From DATAQC01 sp038238185 (lineage in GTDB: Bacteria; Actinomycetota; Acidimicrobiia; Acidimicrobiales; AC-14), in the NCBI GenBank assembly GCA_038238185.1, contig JBBRXY010000002.1:1-64000 (forward strand): a stretch of DNA of 64,000 bases, written 5' to 3'. Every line of letters begins with the position of its first letter. The first letter of the stretch is position 1. The position numbers and the translations under genes were made by a program. Positions 25,218-35,000 of this stretch are shown here, in pieces. Below the pieces are notes generated by a model, which was given only the letters and a program-made list of their open reading frames with translations, was not told the origin of the DNA and did no database searches.

Positions 25218-26009
25218 ATGCACCTCGCCGGGTCCGTGACCCTGACTCGACGCGGGCTCTTGCTCGGCGCCGGATCGGCCGCCGTCCTGGCCGCCTGCGC
25301 CAAAGCCGCACAGAAGACGGCGCCGGCATCCACCACGTCTCCGGCGACCACGCCGCCGCCGCCGGCCACGACGGTCGCTCCCGTTACCACCACCGCTGCG
25401 CCCCGGGGCCCGGCCCGGTTCGTGCGCAGCGGCCCGACCGGCGCCCGGCAGATCGCCCTCACCTTTCACGGGGCCGGCGACGTGACCGTGGTCGAGAACC
25501 TGCTGGCTGCCGCCCGTCAGGGCCGGGTACCCATCACCGTGTTCGCCGTGGGCCAGTGGCTCGAGGCCAACCCGACCATGGCCGGGCGCCTGCGGGCCGA
25601 CGGCCACGAGTTGGCGAACCACACCTACACCCACCCCAGCCTGGGTCAGCTCGGCCGCACAGGGGTGGCCACCGAGATCACCCGATGCCGCGACGTCCTG
25701 GCCCGGCAGTCCGGTTCCGCGGGCGGCTGGTTCAGGCCCTCGGGCATCGAGACGCCGACCCAGCTCATGCTCGACGAGGCGGGCGCGGCCGGCTACCCCA
25801 CCGTGGTCGGTTACGACGTCGACCCCCTCGACTACACCGATCCCGGGGCGGCGGCGATCGTACGGGCCACCACGGCCGGACTCCATCCGGGAGCGATCAT
25901 CAGCCTCCACACCGGCCACCCGGGCACCGTCGACGCCTTCGGTCCCATCGTGGCGGCCGTCGTTGCCGCCAAGCTCCAGCCCGTCGTGGTCTCCGATCTG
26001 TTGAGATGA
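25218..26009 (+). CDS. Polysaccharide deacetylase-like lipoprotein (NodB fold)
   Basis: Exported protein of 263 residues. The N terminus has a twin-arginine-like start (TRRGLLLG) and a lipobox (LAAC), followed by a Thr/Pro-rich linker. The carbohydrate esterase 4 fold begins at about 85. The metal motif HTYTH is intact (in HELANHTYTHPSL) and RPSG marks motif 3, but motif 1, normally TFDDG, reads TFHGAGD, so the usual Asp pair is altered. It may still be a deacetylase with a changed metal site, or a binding protein. The ATG at 25218 gives a proper signal sequence. It overlaps ccdA by ATGA and may be cotranscribed with the redox genes that follow. Confidence 0.8.
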   Translation: MHLAGSVTLTRRGLLLGAGSAAVLAACAKAAQKTAPASTTSPATTPPPPATTVAPVTTTAAPRGPARFVRSGPTGARQIALTFHGAGDVTVVENLLAAARQGRVPITVFAVGQWLEANPTMAGRLRADGHELANHTYTHPSLGQLGRTGVATEITRCRDVLARQSGSAGGWFRPSGIETPTQLMLDEAGAAGYPTVVGYDVDPLDYTDPGAAAIVRATTAGLHPGAIISLHTGHPGTVDAFGPIVAAVVAAKLQPVVVSDLLR

Positions 26010-26761
26010 GCACTGCAGGCGTCACGTACGTGGCCGCCTTCGCCGGGGGGCTCGTGTCGTTCCTCTCACCGTGCGTCCTGCCCATCGTCCCCGGCTACCT
26101 CGCCCTGGTCACCGGTCTCGACGTGGCCGAGTTGCGCGACGAGCCCGAGCGCCACGTGGCGCGCATCGTGCGGGATACCTGCCTGTTCATCGCCGGGTTC
26201 TCGGCCGTGTTCATCCTGCTCGGCCTGTCGGCGACGGCCCTGGGCCAGGCCGTGTTCCGCAATCACATCCTGCTTACCCGCATATCGGGCCTCATGGTGC
26301 TGGCCATGGCCCTGTTCCTCGCCGGCTCGCTCGTGCTCCAGGCTCCCTGGCTCTACCAGGAGAAGCGGTTCCAGCCGAACCCCTCGCGCTTCGGCCCCTT
26401 CGCCGCGCCGGTCGCGGGGGTTGCCTTCGGGTTCGGGTGGACGCCGTGCATCGGCCCGGTGCTGGGATCGGTCCTGGCCGTCGCCGGCTCGCAGGGCCGG
26501 GCATGGGAGGGGGGAAGCCTGCTGGCGGTCTACTCGCTCGGCCTCGGCGTGCCCTTCCTGGTCACCGGGCTGGCACTGGGACGTCTGGCCGGCACGTTCG
26601 ACTGGGTCAAACGCCACTTCACCGCCCTGATCCTGGCGTCGTCGATATCGCTGGCCTTCTTCGGAATCCTGCTCACCCTGAACCGGCTCACGTGGGTCAC
26701 CTCCCAGCTCCAGGCCGCCTTACGCGACATAGGCCTCGGCCGCCTCGTCAACCTCGGCTGA
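26006..26761 (+). CDS. ccdA: CcdA-type thiol-disulfide transporter
   Basis: Six-helix membrane protein of 251 residues of the CcdA/DsbD-beta family, which carries reducing power across the membrane for cytochrome c maturation or other thiol pathways. The two conserved Cys lie in LSPCVLPIVPG (helix 1) and GWTPCIGPVLG (helix 4). The ATG at 26006 overlaps the previous stop in an ATGA joint. A thioredoxin-like protein follows after 71 bp and is its likely extracytoplasmic partner. Confidence 0.92.
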   Translation: MSTAGVTYVAAFAGGLVSFLSPCVLPIVPGYLALVTGLDVAELRDEPERHVARIVRDTCLFIAGFSAVFILLGLSATALGQAVFRNHILLTRISGLMVLAMALFLAGSLVLQAPWLYQEKRFQPNPSRFGPFAAPVAGVAFGFGWTPCIGPVLGSVLAVAGSQGRAWEGGSLLAVYSLGLGVPFLVTGLALGRLAGTFDWVKRHFTALILASSISLAFFGILLTLNRLTWVTSQLQAALRDIGLGRLVNLG

Positions 26762-26832
26762 CGGTCAACCGAGGGCCGGTCCTCCTATCTACCCGACACC
26801 CCGACCCGACCATCGCAACGGTAGGGTCGGCC

Positions 26833-27387
26833 ATGGCTCGCCTCACTGCCCAGAGCCATCGCCGTCTGCGGGTCGGAGCCGTCGTCGGCCTCGGACTCGC
26901 CCTCGTGGTGAGCGTTGCCGTGGTGGCCGTCACGCGTGGCGGCGGGGGCGGGCCGGGAGTCACCAAGCCGGCGTCGTTCGACCTCCCATCCCTCACCAAC
27001 TCGGGCCGGGTACGCCTGGCCGACTACCGCGGCCGGCCCGTCGTGGTCAACTTCTTCGCGTCCTGGTGCTCGTCGTGTGAGTTCGAGCTGCCGGGGTTCG
27101 CCAAGGTCTCCGGCGAGCTCAAGGACAAAGTCACCTTCGTGGGCGTCGACGCCCTGGAGACCGGCGACCCCCTCTACCTGCCCAAGCGTCACCACATCGA
27201 GTGGTGGCCGTTGGCGAGCGACATCGGGGGGGCAAACCGCAGCGGCCTCCACGATGCCCTCGGGGGCGGCACGGGCATGCCCGTCACCGCGTTCTACGAC
27301 GCCGGCGGCAAGCTTCTGGCCGTGGAGAAAGCCGCCCTTCCCGAAAGCTCCCTGCGTGACGAGCTGAAACGGCTCTACGGCGTGTAG
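26833..27387 (+). CDS. TlpA/ResA-like membrane-anchored thioredoxin
   Basis: Protein of 184 residues with an N-terminal membrane anchor (about 18-38) and a TlpA-like thioredoxin domain. The active site is W-C-S-S-C in NFFASWCSSCEFELP, and the cis-Pro loop is GMPVTAFYD. It would reduce or relay disulfides outside the membrane, taking electrons from the CcdA just upstream. The start at 26833 gives a clear signal anchor. The SS dipeptide between the cysteines differs from the common EPC or GPC forms, so the redox potential may be unusual. Confidence 0.88.
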   Translation: MARLTAQSHRRLRVGAVVGLGLALVVSVAVVAVTRGGGGGPGVTKPASFDLPSLTNSGRVRLADYRGRPVVVNFFASWCSSCEFELPGFAKVSGELKDKVTFVGVDALETGDPLYLPKRHHIEWWPLASDIGGANRSGLHDALGGGTGMPVTAFYDAGGKLLAVEKAALPESSLRDELKRLYGV

Positions 27388-27476
27388 CCCCGCCGGCCGA
27401 GCACCGCTTCCACTCTGCGTGGTTCCCGCGTCGATACAATGTCCCGAGTGCGCCGGTCGAGCTGGGTATTGATGCA

Positions 27477-29777
27477 GTGGCGCTGACCACGCGGATGACC
27501 CAGGTCCCGCCTTCGCAACGCCCACCCGGTGGATGGCCGGTTCCCGAGGGCGGCGCATCGAACACCCTGTGGTGGATCACGGTCGGCGCCCTCGTGGTCG
27601 GCCTTCTCACGCCGGTCCTCGTGACCGTCTTCCTTCTCGCCATGCTGTACGACCCTCCGGGCGGCGACCTCCCGACGCCTCAGCAGGGCGTCGACAGCCG
27701 CATCACGCGCATCTACGACGCCTCCGGCAACCAACTCGGTAACCTGCACCGCTTCGACACCCACATCCAGGTCAATCGCACCGACATCCCCCAGGACCTC
27801 AAAGATGCTGTCGTCGCCATCGAGGACAAGCGCTTCTACTCCCACTCCGGGCTCGACCTCAAGGCCCTGGTGCGGGCCCTCTGGACCGACCTCCAGGGGG
27901 GCAGCTACGAGCAGGGCGGATCAACGATCACCCAGCAGTATGTCAAGCGCAACTACACCGGGCCCAAGCGGACGCTGTCGCGCAAGATCCGGGAGGCCGC
28001 CCTGGCCGGACGGGTCGAGAACAAGCTCTCCAAGGACGAGATCCTCTTCCGCTACGTGTCCGACGTCTATCTGGGCAGCGGTGCCTACGGCGTGGGCGCA
28101 GCGGCCGAGAACTATTTCCGCAAGCCCGTCAACGAGCTCACGCTGTCCGAATCTGCCACCCTGGCCGGCCTCATCAACAAGCCTTCCTCCGACGAACCGC
28201 GGAGCAACACCGGGGCGGCCGAGATTCGGCGGGAAACGGTGCTCAAGGCCATGCTCGACCAGGGGCGCATCAACAACTCCGAGTACAGCGACGCCATGTC
28301 CAAACGGCTGAGGGTGGCCACCGCCAGCACCAGCCCCTCTGCCGCCGCGACCGCCACCCTCGTCTACCCCCCCGAGGAAGTCCAGTCCCAGTACCCCTAT
28401 TTCGTCGACTACGTCCGCCGGTACCTCATCGCCAAGTTCGGAGAGGACGAGGTGTACGAGGGGGGCCTGAAGGTGGAAACCACGATTGACGCCCGCCTCC
28501 AGGGGCTGGCGGAGTCGGCGGTGTCCAACACCCTTCAGGGCACCTCGGCACCGCTCGACATGGCGCTGGTGTCCGTGGAGCCCGGCACCGGCTTCGTCAA
28601 GGCCCTGGTCGGTGGGCGCGACTTCACCCAATCACAGGTGAACCTGGCTCTCGGCAACTGCACGGCGGCCCCCAAACCCGTCGACGGCGGGCCCGTGTGC
28701 ATCGATGGAGGTGGCAGTGGGCGGCAGCCCGGCTCGTCGTTCAAACCCTTCACCCTGGCCAAGGCCTTCGAGGAGGGCATCACGCCCGACAAGGTGTACA
28801 GCGCCCCGGCCTACTTCACCCAGCCCAACTGCCGGGGGAACAGCGCGGCGGCGGGCTGCACCATCGGCAACGCCGAACCGTCGGGCTTCGGCTCCCTCGA
28901 CATCCGCTCGGCCACGGCCTACTCGGTCAACACCGTGTTCGCCCAGCTCGTCCTCGACGTCGGCATCCCCGAGACGGCGGAGATGGCCCACCGCCTGGGC
29001 ATCACCATGCTGCGGCCCGACGGTAAAAAGGCCGACGGAACGACCCTGTTCCAGGCCCAGCTCACGCTCGGGGAAGGCGAGGTGTCGCCGCTCGACATGG
29101 CCTCGGCCTACAGCGTCTTCGCCGACCGGGGTATGCAGTTCCCCGCCACGCCGGTGCTCAAGGTCACCGACGCCCGCGGCAAGGTGCTCGAAGACGACAC
29201 CTCCCGCAGCGGCCACCGGGTCCTCCAGGAGGTCGTCGCCGACAACGTCAACGACGTGCTCAAGGGCGTCATCGCCGGCGGCACCGGTGTGGCCGCCGAC
29301 ATCGGGCGCCAAGGAAGCGCGGGCAAGACAGGAACAGCCGAGACCTTCAGCGACGCCTGGTTCGTGGGCTACACCCAGCAGCTGGCCACATCGGTATGGA
29401 TGGGCCACTCCGACTCCCAAAAGCCCCTCACCGACATCAAGGGCGTGGGCGAGGTCTTCGGCGGGACGTTCCCGGCCATGACCTGGAAGGACTACATGGG
29501 CCGGGCCCTAGAAGGCCAGCCCGACGTCGCCTTCCCGCCGCCCGGAGAGCTCCCGCGGGCGTCGACCACCACCCGTCCGGGATCGGGAACGGGCTCCGGA
29601 GCGCCCGACACCGTCCCCTACACCCCGGGACCCTACGACCACACTGCCACGACCCCCCCCGACGTCCCGGTGGTCACCCGTCCACCCCGACCGGCGTTCA
29701 GTGTCCCCCCGTACAAGCCACCGTTGCCGACCACGACGCCGCCGAGCGGCCCGGTTCCCACCACGCTGAAACCGTGA
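27477..29777 (+). CDS. Class A penicillin-binding protein
   Basis: Bifunctional peptidoglycan synthase of 766 residues. A membrane anchor lies at about 30-58. The GT51 glycosyltransferase domain follows, with EDKRFYSHSGLD and the GGSTITQQ motif. The transpeptidase domain carries the nucleophile in GSSFKPF, SVN and KTGTAE. A long Pro/Thr-rich tail (from about 690) should lie in the wall. The start is the GTG at 27477; an ATG six codons later (27495) is an alternative. The next small membrane gene overlaps its stop (GTGA). Confidence 0.95.
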   Translation: MALTTRMTQVPPSQRPPGGWPVPEGGASNTLWWITVGALVVGLLTPVLVTVFLLAMLYDPPGGDLPTPQQGVDSRITRIYDASGNQLGNLHRFDTHIQVNRTDIPQDLKDAVVAIEDKRFYSHSGLDLKALVRALWTDLQGGSYEQGGSTITQQYVKRNYTGPKRTLSRKIREAALAGRVENKLSKDEILFRYVSDVYLGSGAYGVGAAAENYFRKPVNELTLSESATLAGLINKPSSDEPRSNTGAAEIRRETVLKAMLDQGRINNSEYSDAMSKRLRVATASTSPSAAATATLVYPPEEVQSQYPYFVDYVRRYLIAKFGEDEVYEGGLKVETTIDARLQGLAESAVSNTLQGTSAPLDMALVSVEPGTGFVKALVGGRDFTQSQVNLALGNCTAAPKPVDGGPVCIDGGGSGRQPGSSFKPFTLAKAFEEGITPDKVYSAPAYFTQPNCRGNSAAAGCTIGNAEPSGFGSLDIRSATAYSVNTVFAQLVLDVGIPETAEMAHRLGITMLRPDGKKADGTTLFQAQLTLGEGEVSPLDMASAYSVFADRGMQFPATPVLKVTDARGKVLEDDTSRSGHRVLQEVVADNVNDVLKGVIAGGTGVAADIGRQGSAGKTGTAETFSDAWFVGYTQQLATSVWMGHSDSQKPLTDIKGVGEVFGGTFPAMTWKDYMGRALEGQPDVAFPPPGELPRASTTTRPGSGTGSGAPDTVPYTPGPYDHTATTPPDVPVVTRPPRPAFSVPPYKPPLPTTTPPSGPVPTTLKP

Positions 29778-30046
29778 TCGTCCTTCTCATCATCCTCGTG
29801 GTGGCGGCCGTCGGTGGGATGGCCGCCTATGTGATCCTGCAGTTCACCGGGCTGGGCTCGACGGCGCCGTCGCCCGGCAGCACCCCCTACCTGTCGGGCC
29901 GCGACAGCCGCCGGTCCAGCGAGCTTTCCGAGAAAATCGCCGACGCCTCGCCCGGCTGCCTGATCGCCGTGCTGGTCACGATCGGCGTGTGGGTGACCCT
30001 CTGGCTCGTCCTGCTCGTGCTCGGCCTCCGGGTGCTCACGGCCTGA
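29774..30046 (+). CDS. Small membrane protein coupled to the PBP gene
   Basis: Protein of 90 residues with one hydrophobic helix at the N terminus (about 1-24) and one at the C terminus (about 66-88), separated by a polar loop (SGRDSRRSSELSEKI). I do not recognise a family. The GTG start overlaps the PBP stop by four bases, so the two are translationally coupled and the protein may act with the synthase. Convergent with the DUF983 gene. Confidence 0.6.
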   Translation: MIVLLIILVVAAVGGMAAYVILQFTGLGSTAPSPGSTPYLSGRDSRRSSELSEKIADASPGCLIAVLVTIGVWVTLWLVLLVLGLRVLTA

Positions 30047-30048
30047 CG

Positions 30049-30064
30049 ACGCAGACGCCTGCGT
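30049..30064. terminator. Weak hairpin between convergent genes
   Basis: ACGCAG-acgc-CTGCGT pairs over 6 bp directly after the small membrane gene and is followed by TCTT. It could serve as a terminator for either convergent gene; support is weak. Confidence 0.3.
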
Positions 30065-30121
30065 TCTTGGCGCGTTCGTCACGCGGCCTGGCGTTGTCGA
30101 GCGCGCCGACAACCGCCTCCA

Positions 30122-30523
30122 TCAGGTCCGGTCTCTCGGCTCCTTGGCCTCGACGGGCCGGATGATCAGGTCGATGGCCGCCCAGAGGGTGCGGGAGAAG
30201 GGGTAGAAGGCGATGGGGGCGACAACGGCCAACACCAGTCCGACGACGACGAACGGGATCACGCTGGCCTCGGGGTTGGCCGACAGGAAGATGATCAGGG
30301 GGATGATTCCCCCGACGATCAGCAGGCCCTCGGTGACCCCCAGGTTGATCACATAGGAGCCGAGGAAGAAGCCCTCCTCCCGCTCGAACAGGTACCTGCA
30401 GCTGGGGCAGCGCTCGTGCATCCGGAACCACCCTGCGTAGAGTCCACCGCCGCCGCACAGGGGACATCGCTTGAGCAGGCCCCGACCGAGCATGCGAGCA
30501 GGCGACGGCCGGGAAGCCTGCAC
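30122..30523 (-). CDS. DUF983 family membrane protein
   Basis: Protein of 133 residues with an N-terminal zinc ribbon of two CxxC knuckles (CPLCGGGGLY, then CPSC) followed by two hydrophobic segments, the normal architecture of DUF983. Members often sit near respiratory or cell-envelope genes but their role is not established. The start is given as the GTG at 30523-30521; an ATG ten codons inside (30493) is also possible and keeps the zinc ribbon. It lies 11 bp after a conserved hypothetical gene on the same strand. Confidence 0.8.
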   Translation of the reverse strand: MQASRPSPARMLGRGLLKRCPLCGGGGLYAGWFRMHERCPSCRYLFEREEGFFLGSYVINLGVTEGLLIVGGIIPLIIFLSANPEASVIPFVVVGLVLAVVAPIAFYPFSRTLWAAIDLIIRPVEAKEPRDRT

Positions 30524-30534
30524 CTACGTGGCGG

Positions 30535-30945
30535 TTAGCTCAGCAGCAGCTGGCGGGGCCGGACCGGTGCTGCGAAGAGCAGGTCGTCCAGGGGCAGCGG
30601 CAACGCCGCCGCGCCGGCGCCGGCCCAGGGTCGGGGGCGCCGGGGCTCGCGCGGTGACGACGAACCTCCCCATCCCCGATAGACCAACAGGCCGTACAGG
30701 GCACTGGTCTCGACATCGAGGGTGGCCACCACGGCCGGGTGGACCCGGAATCGTTCCCACGACACTTCGTCAGAGAAGGCCAACTCGAGGACGACCCCCC
30801 AACGGAGGTGGTGGAACCGCCAGTCGGTGGCACCGTGCAGCAGCGCCGATTCGATCAGGCCGTCGGCGTGGGCCTCGGCCCAGAGGCTGGCGGGGAACTC
30901 GCCGTCCACCACCTCGATCGACATTTCATGGCTCACGGGTGCCAA
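30535..30945 (-). CDS. Conserved hypothetical protein (RPRPWAGAGAAALP tail)
   Basis: Protein of 136 residues without membrane segments. The first 95 residues look like a compact alpha/beta fold with Trp-rich strands (DWRFHHLRWGVVLELAF). The C-terminal third holds GWGGSSSPREPRRPRP and GAGAAALPLPLDD, a pattern I associate with small actinobacterial proteins of unknown function. It starts 11 bp upstream of DUF983 on the same strand, so the two probably form a transcript. The start is the ATG at 30945; an ATG seven codons downstream (MSIEVVDG) is an alternative. Confidence 0.6.
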   Translation of the reverse strand: MAPVSHEMSIEVVDGEFPASLWAEAHADGLIESALLHGATDWRFHHLRWGVVLELAFSDEVSWERFRVHPAVVATLDVETSALYGLLVYRGWGGSSSPREPRRPRPWAGAGAAALPLPLDDLLFAAPVRPRQLLLS

Positions 30946-31095
30946 GAGTACGCCTTCGGCGACGGACGGCGCGCCAACTGTCGGCCCATCCTCCCGGAGA
31001 CGGTTCGTAGGGGTGCTTGGATTGAAGGCAGAAGGGTAAGAACGGTGTACAACCCTCGGCTCCCGCCGCCCGGGCTGTTCGAGAAAGGGAATCGC

Positions 31096-31182
31096 ATGCT
31101 CATCACCATCATCGTCATCTTCATCATCGCCCTCGTCGCCGGATTCGGCTGGAGGATCGGCACCCGCGGCCGGAGGTACTGA
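31096..31182 (+). CDS. 28-residue single-helix membrane peptide
   Basis: A very short open frame encoding a hydrophobic helix (ITIIVIFIIALVAGFGW) followed by a basic tail (RIGTRGRRY), so it would sit in the membrane with its tail inside. A GAGAAAGGG site lies five bases before the ATG. The composition, spacing and clean stop argue for a real small protein, but there is no homology evidence. Nothing else occupies this gap. Confidence 0.5.
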   Translation: MLITIIVIFIIALVAGFGWRIGTRGRRY

Positions 31183-31219
31183 CGCACCTCGGGGTCGATC
31201 CGGTTAACTCCCCTGACAA

Positions 31220-31250
31220 TTGATGCTTGTCGCCGCCCGGGCGGTTATGC
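31220..31250 (+). promoter_or_regulatory. Putative promoter of the surface protein gene
   Basis: TTGATG (31220-31225) and an AT-richer GTTATGCT (31244-31251) lie about 40 bp before the translation start, with roughly 17-18 bases between hexamers. The fit to a sigma-70 promoter is modest. Confidence 0.3.
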
Positions 31251-31289
31251 TTCCCGGTGACACCAACCCGCCATGGAAGGAAGTTGCCG

Positions 31290-31874
31290 ATGAGGCGGAA
31301 GATCGCAACCCTGCTGGGGACCGTGATGGTCGCCGGAGTCATGTCCCTTTCCATGCCGGTGGCCTCGGCCCAGGTGGGTTACCCGCCCGGCCCATGCGTC
31401 CCGGGCAACGTGGTCGTCGACTACGGGACCCGCGTCATAGGCGAGACCTTCAACATTCGCATGGTCACCAAGTGCCTCTGGGATCCGGGGGACACGGTGA
31501 ACATCACCGTCAACGATCAGCCTGCCGGTAGCAAGATAATCGACGCGGGGAGCGGAGTAACAGTCAACGTCACCGTCTCCTCCGCCACCCAGCTGTCGAT
31601 CAACGACCCGATCCTGGTCAAGGGTGGGTGTGGAGAGAACAAGGCCGTTGGGGTCAGCCCGTCTTCGGCCGCCGGCGGAGCGTTGGAGTCCTACACCGCA
31701 CTTTTCAGGGTCAACTGCGCTGCCGCACCGGCGAGAGCCAGTGCCGTTCCCGGCAGCGTGGCCTTCACGGGTGCCAACATCCTGAAGTGGGGCGGCATCG
31801 CCCTGGTGCTGATGGCCGGTGGATGGCTCCTGGTGGGCCTCTCCCGCCGCCGTCGGGCCAACCCCACCGTCTGA
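31290..31874 (+). CDS. Secreted surface protein with C-terminal anchor
   Basis: Protein of 194 residues. A signal peptide ends near residue 27 (PVASAQ). The mature part is Thr/Val/Asn-rich and beta-like (DTVNITVND, VTVNVTVSS) with three Cys. The C terminus has VAFTGAN, a hydrophobic segment and a run RRRR, an arrangement like cell-wall sorting signals, although the motif is not LPXTG. Function unknown; the chemistry suggests a structural or adhesive wall protein. A GGAAGGAAG site precedes the ATG. A strong hairpin follows the stop. Confidence 0.7.
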   Translation: MRRKIATLLGTVMVAGVMSLSMPVASAQVGYPPGPCVPGNVVVDYGTRVIGETFNIRMVTKCLWDPGDTVNITVNDQPAGSKIIDAGSGVTVNVTVSSATQLSINDPILVKGGCGENKAVGVSPSSAAGGALESYTALFRVNCAAAPARASAVPGSVAFTGANILKWGGIALVLMAGGWLLVGLSRRRRANPTV

Positions 31875-31900
31875 CCCACCACCGAGACAACATCTGACGC

Positions 31901-31931
31901 CAATCGGCGGGCCCTCTGGGCCCGCCGATTG
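31901..31931 (+). terminator. Perfect 14-bp terminator hairpin
   Basis: Two perfectly complementary 14-base arms (31901-31914 and 31918-31931) enclose a 3-base loop. The hairpin begins 26 bp after the surface protein stop and precedes the oppositely oriented tRNA. No long T-run follows, so it may work in both directions or with Rho. Confidence 0.8.
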
Positions 31932-31953
31932 TCATTGGTTCCGATATCTCGGG

Positions 31954-32027
31954 TGGGCCGTACTGGACTTGAACCAGTGACCTCCTGCGTGTCGAGCAGG
32001 CGCGCTACCAGACTGCGCCAACGGCCC
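31954..32027 (-). tRNA. tRNA-Val (anticodon GAC)
   Basis: A cloverleaf on the minus strand: acceptor GGGCCGT/ACGGCCC, D stem GCGC/GCGC, anticodon stem CCTGC/GCAGG, and T stem ACTGG/CCAGT around the standard loop TTCAAGT. The anticodon loop reads TCGACAC, giving GAC (codon GUC) but with C at position 33 where U is almost invariant. The discriminator is A, followed by CCC, so CCA must be added. It lies between the surface-protein terminator and putA, in the same direction as putA. Confidence 0.85.
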
Positions 32028-32049
32028 GGGGATGCTGAGCGTAGCCCTC

Positions 32050-35000
32050 TCAGCGGCCACCCTCGGCCTGGTCGGGAGCGAAGCCCTGGCGCAGCGTGTT
32101 CTCACTGATCGACCGGGGATCCACGAACTGGAGCAGGTAGTCGGGACCGCCGGCCTTGGAACCGACCCCGGAGAGTCCGTAGCCCCCGAACGGCTGGTAA
32201 CCCACGACCGCCCCGGTGATGGCCCGGTTGACGTAGATGTTGCCGGCCCGGAGCTCCTCGACGGCGGCGCGGATGTGCGACGGCGACCGCGACACGATCC
32301 CGGCCGTCAGCGCGTAGTCGGTGTCGTTGGCCAGGGCCAGGGCATGCTCGAACGACTCGGCCCGCTGGACCGCCAGCACCGGGCCGAAGATCTCCTCGGT
32401 GGCCAGGCGGGCCTGGCCGGACACGTCGCCGACGATGGTGGGGCCGACGAAGAACCCCTCGCCGTTGCCGCCACCCAGGTCGTCGGTGGCCAGCAACATT
32501 TCCCCCTCCGAGGGCGCCAGTTCCACGTAGGAGCGCACCCGGGCCCAGGCGTCGGCGTCGATCAGCGGTCCCAGGTCGGTGTCCATGTGGCGGGGGTGGG
32601 CGACCCGCAGGTCGCGCGAAGCACCCACCAGGCGCCCGAGGACCTCGTCGTAGACGGCGTCGACCACCACCAGGCGGGAGGCGGCCGAACACTTCTGGCC
32701 GGCATAGCCGAACGCCGACGCCACGGCTAGGGGCACGGCCTGGTCGAGGTCGGCGTCGGCATCGACGATGAGGGCGTTCTTGCCCCCCATCTCGGCGATG
32801 ACCCGCTTGACCTGGCGCTGGCCCGGGCGGTGCACAGCCGCGGCCTCCACGATCCCCAGACCCACCTCACGCGATCCGGTGAAGGCCACGAAGGCGATGT
32901 CGGGGTGCTCGACCAGGTGGGCTCCGACCACCTCGCCCGGCCCGGGCAGGAAATTGAGCACGCCGTCCGGCAGTCCCGCCGCGGTGAGGGCCTCCACCAG
33001 GCGGGCCGCAACCGCCGGCGTCTGCTCGGCGGGCTTGAAGACTACGGCGTTGCCGGTAACGAGGGCGGCCACCACCATCCCCGTCGGGATGGCCAAGGGG
33101 AAGTTCCACGGGGCGATCACCACGCCCACGCCCCGTCCCGAGTAGCGCAGCGAATTTCGCTCTCCGGGAGCGGACACCACCTCGCCGCCTGCATGCAGCC
33201 CCATGGCCCGGCGGCCGTAGTACTCGCAGAAGTCGATCGCCTCGCACACGTCGGCGTCGGCGTCGGCCCACGGCTTGCCCGCCTCGAACACCTCCAGGGC
33301 GGCGATCTCGGCCCGTCGGGCCCGGAGCCACTCCGCCGCCCGGAACGCCACCGCCGCCCGTTCCCGCACGGGAGTCCGTCGCCACGCCGGCCACGAACCA
33401 CGAGCGGCCTCGACGGCGGCGTCGGCCTCGGCCCGACCGCACGCCGCGGATACGGCAACCGTTCTAGCCGGGTCGGCGGGGTCGACCGAGGCGATGGTGG
33501 CCGCCGTCATCACCTCCCGTCCGCCGATCACCGCGGGCACACGTATGCCACGGGCCCGTTCACCCGCCCGGTCAACGGCCGCGGCGAACGTGGCCCGGAC
33601 CATGGCCTGGCGCCACTCGGCGACGGGCTCATGGCGGTACGGGCCGGGATCGGCGGGGTCGGTGGCCGGGCGCGGCGCCGCCACCATCGTGGGGAGCACG
33701 CCGGCGGCCGGGGGCGCCAGCATCTCGTCGAGCTCGCGCCCGTCGACGAAGCGCTGACGCACGAAACTCTCGTTGGCGGTGTTCTCCAGCAATCGGCGCA
33801 CCAGATAGGCCATGCCCGGCACCAGTTCTCCAACCGGTGCGTAGACCCGCAAACGCAGCCCCAGGTTCCTCACCGCCGCATGGACGGGTTCGGCCATGCC
33901 GTGGAGCATCTGGATCTCGAACCCGCGGTCATCGATGCCCAGAGAGCGGGCGTACTCCACGGCGTAGGCCAGCGACCGGAGGTTGTGGCTCGCGAATGCG
34001 GCCCGCACCTGGCCGTGGTGGTCGTGGAGGAGGCGGACGCAGCGCTCGTAGTTGGCATCGGTCTCGGCTTTGTCCTGATAGACGGGAACAGGCCACCCGT
34101 GGGCGCCGGCGATCACCGTCTCGGTGTCCCAGTAGGCGCCCTTCACCAGGCGGACCGTGAGGGGTCGGGCCCTCGCTCCCGAGAAGGCGATGAGGTCGGC
34201 CAGGTCGTCGCGGGAATCTTTGAGGTAGGCCTGCACGACCACTCCGGCCTCCGCCTCGGCAAACTCCGGCTCGCTCAACAACTCACGGAACAATTGCAGC
34301 GTGAGGTCCTTGACCTCGTAGTGCTCGGCGTCGAAGTGGACGAAGGCTCCAAGGTCGCCGGCCTGGCGCAGGATCGGCCGCAGGCGGGCCTTGGCCCGGG
34401 CCAGGCCGTCGGCGCGTGTGAGAGGGGCGTAGCGCGAGGCCAGGGCGGTGGGCTTGACGCTGACGTTCACCCGGGCGAGAGGTCCGAGGTCGTCGGCTTC
34501 GAGATGGTCGTCGGACGGCCATGGCCGGGTGGCCTGGGCCAGGGTCGACAACAACTCAGCCACCCGGGCGGCATAGCGGTCCGCCTCCGCCTCGGTGATG
34601 GTCTTCTCCCCGAGGAGGTCGACGGTGAATGCGCGCCCCTGCCGCCACAGTCGCTCCAGGCCGACCACGGCGTCAGCCGGGCCTGTGCCGATGATGAACT
34701 GCTCGGCCACCCGCGAGATGTTCCGGCGGGCCAGGCCGGCGGCAGCTGCCGGCCCGAAGGGCACATGGTCGGCGATGCCCAGCCCGAGGTCGAGCACCTT
34801 CGGGACGTCGGGCCCCTCGAAGTAGTCGTCGAGATGGGCGAGCACGTCGGCGTCGTCGGTGGTGGCCGGAAACACGTCGACGAAGCGGAACAGCTCGGTG
34901 CGAAACGACGGATGCGACATCGCCCACTCGAGCATGCGTTCGCTCCACCACGACGACTGCACGACCTTGGACCGCTCCCCGGCCATGCCGGCGAGGCGTC

